From Lactifluus volemus (taxonomy: Eukaryota > Basidiomycota > Agaricomycetes > Russulales > Russulaceae): 52,480 nucleotides of DNA. Below the pieces are notes generated by a model. It was not told the origin of the DNA and searched no databases. It worked only from the letters and a program-made list of their open reading frames with translations. A program made the position numbers and the translations under genes. Shown in pieces: positions 33,937 through 43,404 of the stretch (positions are counted from its first letter, which is position 1; every line of letters starts with the position of its first letter). The DNA is taken from the NCBI GenBank assembly GCA_022376515.1, contig WTXI01000254.1, forward strand, positions 1 through 52,480, in the 5' to 3' direction.

Positions 33937-36695
33937 ATGGCTGCAGAGGCAGCGTTCAAGGACGTACCAGAGATATTCGAGGTACTCTACCGTCTTTTAT
34001 ACCATATTTTTATCATCTTTATACATTAATTTAAAGGTCGAGTTGGGAGAGTGTCTCGTTGCACGAACAGAGTCTCTTGGTGCGTTACTTTGATCTTCCC
34101 CGCACCCCTTTGCCTCAGCTCCCTACAGCAACATTTCGTGAACTCGGCCCTCCTGACCTTTGCCACGTCGTCAAGAGCACAGGCCGTACAGGTCAGCGTG
34201 ACGTAAGTACCAGCGTCATCGCAAATTCAACCTTATCGTCCTCTCACCACGCCGCAGCTGGGCTCTTACCACTACGTCTCTGGAATAGACACGTCATCAT
34301 CCGCGTCTCTCGCCGCGTATATCAACTCTCTCACATATTCTATTGAAGAGCCCCAAGCATGGTTCACCAAGGGCCCCACTTGGAAAGTCAAGTACGGCTG
34401 CTTTTGGTGCGTTGCATCTCGTTCGTCTCGTTGACTCACTTTCACACAAAACGTCATTGTCTACTCTGCCACCCCTCTTTTGGTAATTTCAGCTGTTTCA
34501 ACGCGTTTTCCCGCGTAGATGTACGTGTCGATGTCAAAATCCCCGGAGGCGTGAATGCGTACGTCATAGACCTCCGAGGCGAGAGGTGAGTTATATTCTC
34601 CCTCCCTATGGACCCCTGTTGACCACTCTCAAAAGGCATGATGCCACCGCTGAGATCTGGCAAGAAACATACCTCTCCGCCATCCTTCGCGCTATCCTCT
34701 ACTCCGACGACCCGACCTACTTTCTCGAAGCTTATCGCCGACTAGAACCTATTTCCACACCCGATGCAGAGATGCGCTTCCTTCAAAGCACGGAAAGCCT
34801 ATTCATGAAAGGTGCGACGCTCTTCACTATAACCCGCCTTGCGCCGTTCACGCCACACTCACAACGGCGTCCCCAGGGTGGCAGGTTGGGTCGGATCCTG
34901 AGATCCAGGTTGCGACCGTCGTCTCGAACCACCTCACTGCAGGGATTCTCAAGTATTTTGGCGATAGTGGGCGGTGGCAACATGCCGCGAATCTTTTCGA
35001 AAAGTTAGCAGCCCGCGACCCTGAAGTATCCTGCCTACTTGCACGGAGCTACATTGGGATGAGTAAGTCTGCTGAGGACCTGTGACCGAGTTGCACTTAA
35101 CTATACTCAGATGAGGAGGTCAAGGCAATCCAGATCATGGCCACGGCAATGAAACAGACGCCACAGTCATATCTTTTGCTCCATACACAGTGTGACTTTT
35201 TACGAAGCAAGGACAAGCATGAATGGGCGCTCAAGCTTGCACGTCAAGCAGTCAACTGCGCCCCAAGTGAATTCGTAACTTGGGAGAAGCTTACCGATAT
35301 CTATATCGATCTCGGAGAGTACGAATCAGTGCGTTTTCAACCATCGGTTTTCAATGTCCGCGAATGATGTGTACATCTGCAGGCGTTACTCACCCTAAAT
35401 TCGTGTCCAATGTTCACTTTCAATGGGCGGGATGCCCACCGCAACCTCTCCGCCTTGCGACTACATCTACCAGTCAAACCAGCAGTTGCAGAGATCCTAC
35501 CAGAGCGCGAAAAAACGGAAGACGACGAGGCGGACCCCGCGTTGCAACGTTTGCCAGCACCCGGACTACGCGGCACTTGGGCGCGTGCCTACACGTTACT
35601 CACGCGGCTCGTATCACAGATCGGGTGGGACGAGCTTCTCAAGACGCGAAGTGCAGTGTTCGTGATGGAAGAGGAGTACAGGATGCAAAAGGCGCATGCG
35701 GACATCGCAGCCACGGTGCGGGAGGAAGAGGCGGTTGCCGACGACGACGCTTCGACAAAAGGCGTACGGGCGCCACCTTCGCCGAGTCGCGAACATACCC
35801 CCACGTCGAGTGCTGTGCAGAGCCCTACGATTGCGCCTACGGACGACGCAGAGAGTACTATCCCAACGATCCGCATCTCCACCGAGTCCTCGCGTGAGGA
35901 GTCGTTGCGGGCGGAAAAGGCGGCCGTTGCGGCAAAGGTGAACGGCAAAGAGAACACAAATGCAGTGGAAGGGCTGCAACAACCTGCTCAAGCGGCGGCC
36001 AGCGAAGGCGATGGAGAGAGCAAAGACGCCACGGCGGGCGGCCAAGAATCTTTCTCATTTAGTAACAAACGGCTGTGTGAACGCTGGCTGGATAACCTCT
36101 TCATGGTGCTGTACGAGGTGAGTGAGCGCCATGTGGGTCCTGCGTCGTGCGCCGCCAACAAGCGTACTAGGACCTCCGTGTTTGGACGATCTTCCGCGCA
36201 GAAATAGCGCATTTCAAAACGCAGCACGTGGCATACCGCAAAACAGGATTGGAATGGGAAATTCTTGGCGATCTCGGTCTGCGACTTCATCATAAGGAAG
36301 AAGCGAAGGAAGCGTTCCAACGGGCGCTGGACACGCCGCGGTATTCGATCAAGCCATGGGCCAAGTTGCTCGACATGTACGCAGAGGAAGGTGATTTGAT
36401 GCGCACGCTGCAAGCCGCAATACGTGTCGCTGCGTATCAATACGGAGAGTACTCTGAACTTGCGGTATGTTCGCATCATGACAGTCTTTTTTTTTCTGAT
36501 GGGAGAGGGATATTGGGGAAATCGTAGTACCCGACACAAATAGCGCGTTTGTTATTCAAACTGGAACAAGTGCACGGCCACGCGAAAATATGGAACACTT
36601 TGCTGAGTATGGGATTGCCAGAGCCAATTTTACATGTGATGCAGGGATACTTGCAATATGGGCAACGATTCAAGGTAGAGGGATACGATTTTTGA
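33937..36695 (+). CDS. ChAPs family exomer cargo adaptor (Bch1/Bud7-like), 726 aa
   Basis: Exons: 33937-33981, 34037-34079, 34129-34202, 34258-34406, 34493-34585, 34636-34811, 34877-35062, 35111-35328, 35383-36117, 36171-36464, 36528-36695. ChAPs (Chs5p-Arf1p-binding proteins) form the exomer coat with Chs5 at the trans-Golgi and export selected cargo such as chitin synthase. Family marks: ELGPPDLCHVVK, GSYHYVSGIDTSSSASLAAYINSLTY, the FSRVDVRVDVKIPGGVNAYVIDLRGER block, TPR-like repeats in the middle (SLFMKG.W, CLLARSYIGMNEEVKAI, EWALKLARQAVNCAPSEF), the EWEILGDLGLRLHHKEEAKEAF block and the GQRFKVEGYDF C-terminus. The acceptor of intron 2 must be CTACAG at 34128; the nearer CTCAG brings a stop codon. 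A low-complexity insert of about 120 residues (from about 430) breaks the TPR region. Yeast has four paralogs; I see one here. Confidence 0.92.
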
Positions 36696-36829
36696 GGGGG
36701 AAGGAAGGACGGGCCTTTGACGTCATGTCGTCGTCGTTCACCTGTTTTTAAAATGATATCCTTTAATTTATTTGTTGGTCACCCCTTTTTAAATCTTCAC
36801 TTTACACTTCCATCCACACACACACACAC

Positions 36830-38206
36830 ATGTCTCTCTCACCACCGATACGAAGACACTCTAGCACTAGCAGTGGCAGTAGCAGTAAGCGTGAAGAGGA
36901 CCTCATAAATGCCTACGAGGCAGAGGAGGAACGTATAATTAACGTGCTTTCTCGTAAACTCGAAAAGGTTCGTCTCCCCTCCCCCCTCTTAATCATCGTC
37001 TTTCTATTAACAGGGGCGGCCGCTCCCTCATTCAAACTCCAATTCGGTCATCAATCGTCAGCTCCAAGAAGAAAAGATCGAGCTTGAGAACGTGCTCGAG
37101 GCCGAGTCAGAGTCGCACGTCAACCGTCTCTCCCGCGAGCTCTCGGCGTTGCGTCTCGCCCAGCAACTCACCTCGCAACAACAGCAGCAGCAGCAACAGC
37201 AAAATGGGGGATCGCCCGGAGTAGCTCTTAACGGGGACGGCATGCAGTCGCCCACCTTGCTTCGTCTGCCTAATCCGCTCGTACCGAGTTCCGAGGACAT
37301 GCTCGAAGCTATGCGCCGCGAAAACGAGCAGTTACGGAACCGCCTTGTGGACACTGAGCGAGAGTTTATCCGGATATCGCGACTCAATGAAATTTATAGG
37401 GAAGAGTTGATTCAGCATAGACGGCGGGTACGTCTCGATGTAGTTTTTTTTTCTTAAAATTTTGGTTGACATGGTTTCTTTCGGTGGGTGTACAACCCGA
37501 CTCGCAGTTAGGACTTGCCGTCGATAATCTCATCGGTTTGTCGGCCCATGATCCTTACTTCCAGCCCACGCATCGGCGATCATTCTCCAGCACGTCATCA
37601 CCCGCTACATCCACGTCCATCGCGCTACCCATTGGAAGCGGTACGCACCCTGTGCGTGCCTCTCCCAGCGTCGCAATCCCGCGTCCACCCTCTCAGATCC
37701 ACCGGCCGACGAATGTGGTCTCGGAATCGACAACCCCTCTCTCACATTCCCCCTCGTCCGCCTCGGATTCTCCCTACCTCTCCCCTTCGCTCTCGACGCA
37801 CCCAGCAAGCTTCGCCACCGCCGCTACGACGCCGCCTTCATCGGCTCCCCGCCCATCCACCACGACGTCGATGACGATCGCGCCTCAGCCGTTGTCCTAC
37901 CCATCCGTGCCGCCCCCCTCGCTCTCGTCATCGTATGCGGGACCAGATTCGCCGGTCGTGGAACCCGCTCGAGGTGGTAGGTGGCGCCATGGGTCCCTGC
38001 AAGAACTGCGCCAGACCAGTCGTAGCGCGTCGCGACATAGAAGCGTGGAGCGTGGAGCGAGAGTCGCGGAGACGGGCCAGCTTGTGCCACGCAGTCGTGC
38101 AGGCAGCATCGTACCCGGCGCCGCTGGCGCCGGCCCTGCTCCTGCTCCTGCTGCCAGTGTATCCGGTCCCTCTCCTGAAGCTGGCCAGTCAGCATCATCG
38201 ACATGA
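36830..38206 (+). CDS. CCDC6-like (DUF2046) coiled-coil protein, 416 aa
   Basis: Exons: 36830-36967, 37014-37427, 37508-38206, all GT-AG with the frame kept. The N-terminal half holds the repeated pattern of the CCDC6/DUF2046 family: EEERIINVLSRKLEK followed by LQEEKIELENVLEAESES and HVNRLSREL, then a poly-Gln run, a second coiled coil (SSEDMLEAMRRENEQLRNRL) and HRRRLGLAVDNLIGL at the end of the conserved part. The C-terminal ~220 residues are Ser/Pro/Ala-rich and probably disordered. Human CCDC6 is a phosphoprotein linked to checkpoint control; the role in fungi is not established. The family assignment comes from motif memory. The gene follows the exomer gene closely, on the same strand. 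Confidence 0.75.
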
Positions 38207-38702
38207 ATGCGTGTGGTTATGTGAACCCAACTCCCAACCTATTGGCGGTTTCGCTTTTTTTGGTTTCTCCTACTATCTGTTTTTTTTTTTCTGGCAGAGC
38301 TATTGGCAACAAACCCTCCTTTTTTCATTCCTCGCGCCAATTTTTTTCTCACAAGCCCTGCCCTTGCGCTGTGCTGTGGGTTTCCGGGTGTGGCACTATA
38401 ACTATGGCTTGTGTAAATTAGGAGAACAGATAAGAACACTATCCATGCATTTGGTGGAAAATCCAAATCATTGTTTTTTTTGGTGCATTTTGTTGAGCTA
38501 AAGACGGTTCTTTTTGTGGGGAATACAAGCTGAGGAAAGGAAGATTAGGAAAATATGCACAAAGTCGAAAACGGTGAATGATACATGAAAAAAAAGAGAG
38601 AAGGGGAAAAAAGAAGATCAGTCCCTGATACTGATACAAAAAAAATCACGACCAGGACGACGAGGGGCAACTAGTGAACGTTTTGTACTACCACCAGCCC
38701 TA
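38207..38702. other. 3' flanks of two convergent genes
   Basis: AT-rich stretch with several T and A homopolymers between the CCDC6-like and PEX13 stop codons. No gene is seen. Confidence 0.55.
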
Positions 38703-39989
38703 CTACTGTATCTTTTTGGCCTCCTGTTGTTGTTGCTGTTGTTGTGGCGTCCTCTTTTCCAATACCTGCACGAATTTTCGGGGGAACCAACCTTCACGAC
38801 CTTCACGCGTACGACCCTTCCACCAATCCGTTTCGACCTCCATGCGCGGGTCGACTTCCATACCCGTGCTAGGATCCAACTTGCCCATGATCGCCACAAT
38901 CTCGTTCTCTTGCAGACTGAGTTCTGCCGGCGTCGACGCCTGGAAGGCGTACGCCGTGCGTGCAAACGAGAGCTGTGACGGGTCGAGAGGGGGTAACATT
39001 TGTCCATTTGGCAACATGACGCCATTACCGCCACTGCCGCCGGCGCCGCCTTGTTGTTGCTGTTGCTGTTGTTGTTGAAGGGCTTGACGTTCGGCGAGAA
39101 TTTTGACGAGCTTGTGCATGGCGTAAGGGATGCCGAGGAAAGCGATAAAGAAAAACACGAGCGGTTTCTTGCTCCCCTTTGGTGGTGGTGGTCTTGCCGA
39201 GGGACCTTGCACCGGTCGACCATTAAGAAACTCGCGAAACTCGCCGTGCATTTCGCCCCTCGCGATATTACCATCGTGAAGACGACGACCGGTGAGTAGG
39301 TCACGCATCCAACGCAAGAGTCCAAAGAGGCCCAACACGCTCCCGAGCGCGTTGCGCAACTGGGCGAATTGATCGACGACGCCGGCGAGGGCAAAGAAGG
39401 ACGAATGGGTGGCCATAAAAGTCGATTCGAGCATCTGAGCGAGTCCCGCAAAGGTTTGCACGACCGAATGTAAGAGCGCAAAGGTGGTCGCCGTCGTCGA
39501 TTCGAGCGCTTGCGTCACGCTCGGGTTGGACGGGTCGAACGGCGGTTGTGGGGGCATCCCACCCGGCTGACCGTACATGCCCATACCACCCATGCCCATC
39601 CCGCCGTAGGCGCCACCGCCATACATCCCGTTCATACCGTAGTTGCCGAATCCGTAGCCCCCGTATCCACCTAGAGTGCCCATGCCACCGTAGAGAGAAG
39701 AGCCATAGGGAGAGTAGGCGCTTGCGCCGAAGCGGTTGAATGGGGTGGAGAATGGGGAAGCGAAGGGGCTGGGCCCTGTTGTTGTTGTGGAGGTTGTGGG
39801 AGATGTGAAGGAGGCTGGACGGGCGGGAACGGTAGGTGGAGCGGTGGTAGAAGTTGTGGCTGTGGCCGAAGTGCCTGCGGGAGTTGCAGTGGATGTGGAT
39901 GAAGCGACAGCTGCAGGAGCCGGGGATGTCGATGCCGCCGCTGCTGCGATAGTACTGCTACGTTCCCAGGGTTTTGGTGGTGAACCCAT
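38703..39989 (-). CDS. PEX13: Peroxin 13, SH3-domain peroxisomal docking protein, 428 aa
   Basis: Single exon. Pex13 sits in the peroxisomal membrane and, with Pex14 and Pex17, docks the import receptors Pex5 and Pex7. Layout: a low-complexity Ser/Thr/Ala/Pro N-terminus, a Gly/Tyr-rich region with many YGG/GMG/YG repeats (about 90-145), a conserved hydrophobic block (STTATTFALLHSVVQTFAGLAQMLESTFMATHSSFFALAGVVDQF across about 165-210, then LGSVLGLFGLLRWMRDLLTG), a second membrane segment (PLVFFFIAFLGIPYAM), a poly-Gln run, and a C-terminal SH3 domain (about 343-412) with ARTAYAF, the acidic LQENEIV loop, WWKGRT and GWFPRKFV. The SH3 face normally binds PxxP in Pex14. Poly-Gln runs after the second membrane segment and at the C-terminus are encoded by CAA/CAG repeats. 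Confidence 0.95.
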   Translation of the reverse strand: MGSPPKPWERSSTIAAAAASTSPAPAAVASSTSTATPAGTSATATTSTTAPPTVPARPASFTSPTTSTTTTGPSPFASPFSTPFNRFGASAYSPYGSSLYGGMGTLGGYGGYGFGNYGMNGMYGGGAYGGMGMGGMGMYGQPGGMPPQPPFDPSNPSVTQALESTTATTFALLHSVVQTFAGLAQMLESTFMATHSSFFALAGVVDQFAQLRNALGSVLGLFGLLRWMRDLLTGRRLHDGNIARGEMHGEFREFLNGRPVQGPSARPPPPKGSKKPLVFFFIAFLGIPYAMHKLVKILAERQALQQQQQQQQQGGAGGSGGNGVMLPNGQMLPPLDPSQLSFARTAYAFQASTPAELSLQENEIVAIMGKLDPSTGMEVDPRMEVETDWWKGRTREGREGWFPRKFVQVLEKRTPQQQQQQQEAKKIQ

Positions 39990-40976
39990 CGCTCAAAATC
40001 AGTTGTCACAGGATGAGGGAATTATTTTACAAGAAGTCGTGGATTTGATATGAGAGAGAGCTATGATAAAAAAAAAAAATAAAGAAGTCAGAGAAACCAA
40101 TAGTCACATCAGATAGAAATGAGTGTACTGTACTTTGGATGAGGAAAAAAGGGAAGGGAGTGGCAAAGGTAAACAGAGTTGATCGAGACTGGGGAAACAA
40201 GGTCCGAGATCAGATAACAAAACAACACCCCATGTTCTACTTGGTCACGGTCAACACGGTAACAAGTTCATTCTCTCTGTCCTCACTAACAGATTGTCCT
40301 TCCGCCCAACGCTGCCACCACTGACCGCGGGCGCTCAGATTTAATTTTGTGTTCCAAGACGGGTACTAACGCCATGTTATGTCCCCACAGTCGCGGAACA
40401 CGCGAATCCCCTGTCCTTTCCCGCGTGTCAGCAAGCTGGTTACTCGCTCTAGGGTCGACCTTAGCCTGCCTCCCGAGTCAAAATATGATCGTACGATAGC
40501 ATCGCTCTTTGTTTCCAATCGGGGAAATCGTGTCTAAAACTCAAAAGACCGGTCACCCATTGGCGCTGGATATGGCGTAATTGTTCTATACCAGAACACA
40601 GGTCCTTCTGATCCCATACGTGTATCTGGCGTATTTCGTTCCTTGCAGTCGTGGATTGTGGTTATTATTCTGGTCCAAGCCCGGGAGACCGGAGTATCTT
40701 TCGCCACAAACCGCACAGGTCCGATGCCGCAGTTATCAATCGCTGCCTTCAGCACTCACTGACCATGACGCTTTACGAGTGTCATAGCGTTGCATTTTCT
40801 GACCAATAACGTCACCTGGTCTTGACCAAGTACCACGCGTCCTTGCAAAAGCCATTGAGGGACGGGCAAGATGCCCTGCTCAAACACATCAAAGCGAAGA
40901 CATTAGGCCATCGTTTTTAGAGCTTTGTTCAGCTCCGCGCGCCTGCCACAATCCGGCCTGACACACAATCCACACG
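39990..40976. other. Intergenic stretch between divergent genes
   Basis: Presumed promoter region of PEX13 and upstream region of the gene at 41145. I see no coding signal. Confidence 0.5.
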
Positions 40977-40983
40977 TATAAAA
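40977..40983 (+). promoter_or_regulatory. TATA box of the NFKBIL1-like gene
   Basis: TATAAAA in the context ACACGTATAAAACCG. Its distance implies that transcription starts near 41005-41015, which places the ATGs at 41000 and 41004 at or before the start site and favours translation from 41145. Confidence 0.6.
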
Positions 40984-41144
40984 CCGTCCGTCTCTTCCCA
41001 TGTATGTCGGAATCTGCTCCTCAACAGTATTGCCCAACCCTCAAGCATCGTCCCACTCGCTCTGCACGAACATACAAGTCTAGAACACATCAACACAAGA
41101 GCGCACGCATACCGACCGACCTCCCCTCTTACATTAACCTCGTC

Positions 41145-42377
41145 ATGCGCCTTTCTCTCAACATCCTAACCGGGTTTCTTCACTCATTCAGCAACCGTAG
41201 ACTTCAATCTCGTTTTCGAAACACACACCTTCCCAACATCTTTGAACGGCGCAACTCCCATCTCGCCGCTCGGTCAGCAAAGCTCCGCGCTGCAAGGAGC
41301 AAAGGAAGAATTCGCAACCAACCTGCCAGTAATGCATCCCTGCCATCCACCACGACCAACGCCACGACCACCACCGTTGTTGACGGGGGCCCCGCTGGCC
41401 AACATGGCCACAACCATGTACCCTGTAACGAGGGGCGCACCACAAGACGCCAGCGCCAGCGTGCGCCGCCTCTCCGTCGTTATTCCAAGATCATCGTCTC
41501 AGCGCACCCCACACCCCCCAAGCCTGAGCTTCCAGGCGCATATACATCCACCGAGTCGTTATCGTCACCGACCTCCCCGCCGTTCACGTCCAGCCCCCCA
41601 AACGATGACAAGCATCTACGCCACCTCGCGCGCCAAAAGATATTCTACGACGCGCTATTCAAGGGCCGTCAAGTGCTACTCCGCGCCGCTCAATCGCCAC
41701 ACGTGCTCCGGCTCAAGGCAGAACGCGCCCGACTCTTACGCGAGCGCAAAGAGGCAGAGAGACGGCGACGGCGCGCGGAGGATGCCGAGTTTGCGCGGTT
41801 GCTCGAGGAGGATTTTAGGAAGGCGCAAGCCGCGGATTGGAAAGCACAGGAAGAGGAGTATGCGAGGTTGTTAGAGGAAGATCTGCGTAGAGCCGAGGAG
41901 GCCCATCGACGGGCTTTGGCTGAGGAGGCCGCGCGTAGGGAACAGGAGGAGCGGCGCCGTCGGGAACAAGTGGAGGAGTTGGCGCGTCTCGAGGCGGCAC
42001 GCGTGTTGGAACTGCAGGTCAACGCGCTTCGTGATTACGAGGACAAGTGGGCCGCGTTGCGTTCGGAGGGTCTCGTTCCGCAGCAGGTTCTCGGATTTGG
42101 GGATGTACCCTGGCCCGTGTTTGGAACGGTCGAGAGCATGGAGGATATCACTTTACAGCGCGTTGGAGAATTTGTGTTCCACGCGCAGCGCGAATCTGTG
42201 CATGCTGCACCTCAAGTCAAGTCTATCCGCCACGAGTTGCTGCGATGGCATCCGGACAAGTTTCAGTGGCAGGTACTTGATAAAGTCAGGCAAGGTGATC
42301 GCAAAGCGGTACAGGAGGTTGCAGAGAAAGTCGCTCGTATACTGACGCAACTTAACTTGGTGATGCATGATCGTTAA
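41145..42377 (+). CDS. Coiled-coil protein with NFKBIL1-like C-terminus, 410 aa
   Basis: Single exon. The frame is open from 41004, but the TATA box at 40977 makes 41145 the better start. An N-terminal segment (MRLSLNILTGFLHSF) is followed by a basic Arg/Ala-rich region, a Ser/Pro/Thr-rich linker, then a strong Glu/Arg coiled coil (about residues 180-310). The last ~100 residues carry FGDVPWPVFGTVESMEDI, then IRHELLRWHPDKFQ, then DRKAVQEVAEKVARILTQLN. This matches my memory of the C-terminus of NF-kappa-B inhibitor-like protein 1 (PWP...G, RWHPD+F, then a closing helix); basidiomycetes have many such proteins of unknown role. The HPD-like motif superficially resembles a J domain, but the order and spacing differ. 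It is probably nuclear or cytosolic. Confidence 0.75.
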   Translation: MRLSLNILTGFLHSFSNRRLQSRFRNTHLPNIFERRNSHLAARSAKLRAARSKGRIRNQPASNASLPSTTTNATTTTVVDGGPAGQHGHNHVPCNEGRTTRRQRQRAPPLRRYSKIIVSAHPTPPKPELPGAYTSTESLSSPTSPPFTSSPPNDDKHLRHLARQKIFYDALFKGRQVLLRAAQSPHVLRLKAERARLLRERKEAERRRRRAEDAEFARLLEEDFRKAQAADWKAQEEEYARLLEEDLRRAEEAHRRALAEEAARREQEERRRREQVEELARLEAARVLELQVNALRDYEDKWAALRSEGLVPQQVLGFGDVPWPVFGTVESMEDITLQRVGEFVFHAQRESVHAAPQVKSIRHELLRWHPDKFQWQVLDKVRQGDRKAVQEVAEKVARILTQLNLVMHDR

Positions 42378-42559
42378 CCTTTTTTAATTTCGGATTTCAG
42401 GAAATCTTCTATGACAGTTATGTTATGCATATGGAATGTCACCCTTGTTTATTATGATATGTTCACCTCGTCGTAGATTAGCTAGCGTATAAAGCAACTC
42501 GGATAGTGAGACGCTCTGTTTGATATAATGTGATGCACTCAAGGCAAACGATGGATATG

Positions 42560-43331
42560 CTATGATGATGTCGAGGTAGAAGTTGGATCGGCACCCTCCT
42601 TGGTCTCTGAGGTGAGTAACAGGTTCCCTAGCCGTGGTGGTGTCTTGCGGTCAATAAACTCCATGATTGTTGGGAGCTTTGCGCCTGCCAGGCGAAGCGC
42701 TGTATGCAAGTTAAGTAAAGTGATAGCCTGGTAGCAGCATAGATCATACCATCACGGGCCAACTCTTCACGAACTGGAGTACCGCCAATCTCAAAAATGA
42801 CACGTCCTGTTGATACTCTGAGGAATTGATCATAAGCAAAACTACGAATAAAAGACTACACAGCAACACACACCGGGTTGCCCAATACTCGAACGTGCCC
42901 TTTCCTTTTCCCATACGAGTCTCGTTTCCCTGGATTGTGTTGGAAAAGCCTGAAAAAATAAAGAGGAGAAAACGACGTACCTTTATGCAGACAGGAATGT
43001 CAGGGAAGACACGCAAGAAAACCTTGGCTCCCTTCACGGGTTTAATTTTTCGCTTGATGACTTCCTCGGCGGTCGTTAGTTGTTTCGCAGTGAGACGAAC
43101 ACCCTGTCCCTTGATACGAAGGCCCCAGTCTCCGTACGCGAGAGTGGTACCTTTGACGGATCCGCCCGTAGGAATTGGAATGACACCTTTGTGTCTTTTG
43201 ATAAAAATTACTTTTCGTGGCGCAAGCTGATGCCTAAAGCGCACAAGTGATGGTCCCCCTGCATTCCCAGATACAATCGTCTGCGCCTGCAGAGCAGAGA
43301 GGGCAGAACATGTGGTGCGCAGGGAAAACAT
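42560..43331 (-). CDS. MRPL16: Mitochondrial large-subunit ribosomal protein uL16m, 204 aa
   Basis: Exons on the minus strand: 43331-42981, 42929-42874, 42817-42750, 42699-42560, all GT-AG. It is a component of the large mitoribosomal subunit near the A-site tRNA. The first ~30 residues are Ser/Thr/Arg/Ala-rich with few acidic residues, as in a mitochondrial presequence. The core has [59 protein letters not shown], then across introns [48 protein letters not shown]. The order and spacing match bacterial L16. The C-terminal tail after IMEFIDRK is fungal-specific. It shares a 73-bp bidirectional promoter with PRP3. Confidence 0.95.
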
Positions 43332-43404
43332 GTGTGATTATGTCATCTAACCTGTGGACGCCACATCTCCTCCGTCTTGTCCTCGACTACCACTATCTAC
43401 AGTC

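Noticed and set aside
38618..39481. 287-codon frame overlapping PEX13 on the same strand
   Set aside because: It is an alternative frame of the PEX13 coding region, Arg/Ser-rich with no domain, while PEX13 is unmistakable.
41004..41144. Earlier ATG of the NFKBIL1-like gene
   Set aside because: It lies about 20 bp from the TATA box, too close to be within the mRNA. The ATG at 41145 is in frame and better placed.
42240..42260. J domain (HPD) in the gene at 41145
   Set aside because: RWHPDKF sits near the end of the protein in an NFKBIL1-like order, without the helices that precede HPD in true J domains.
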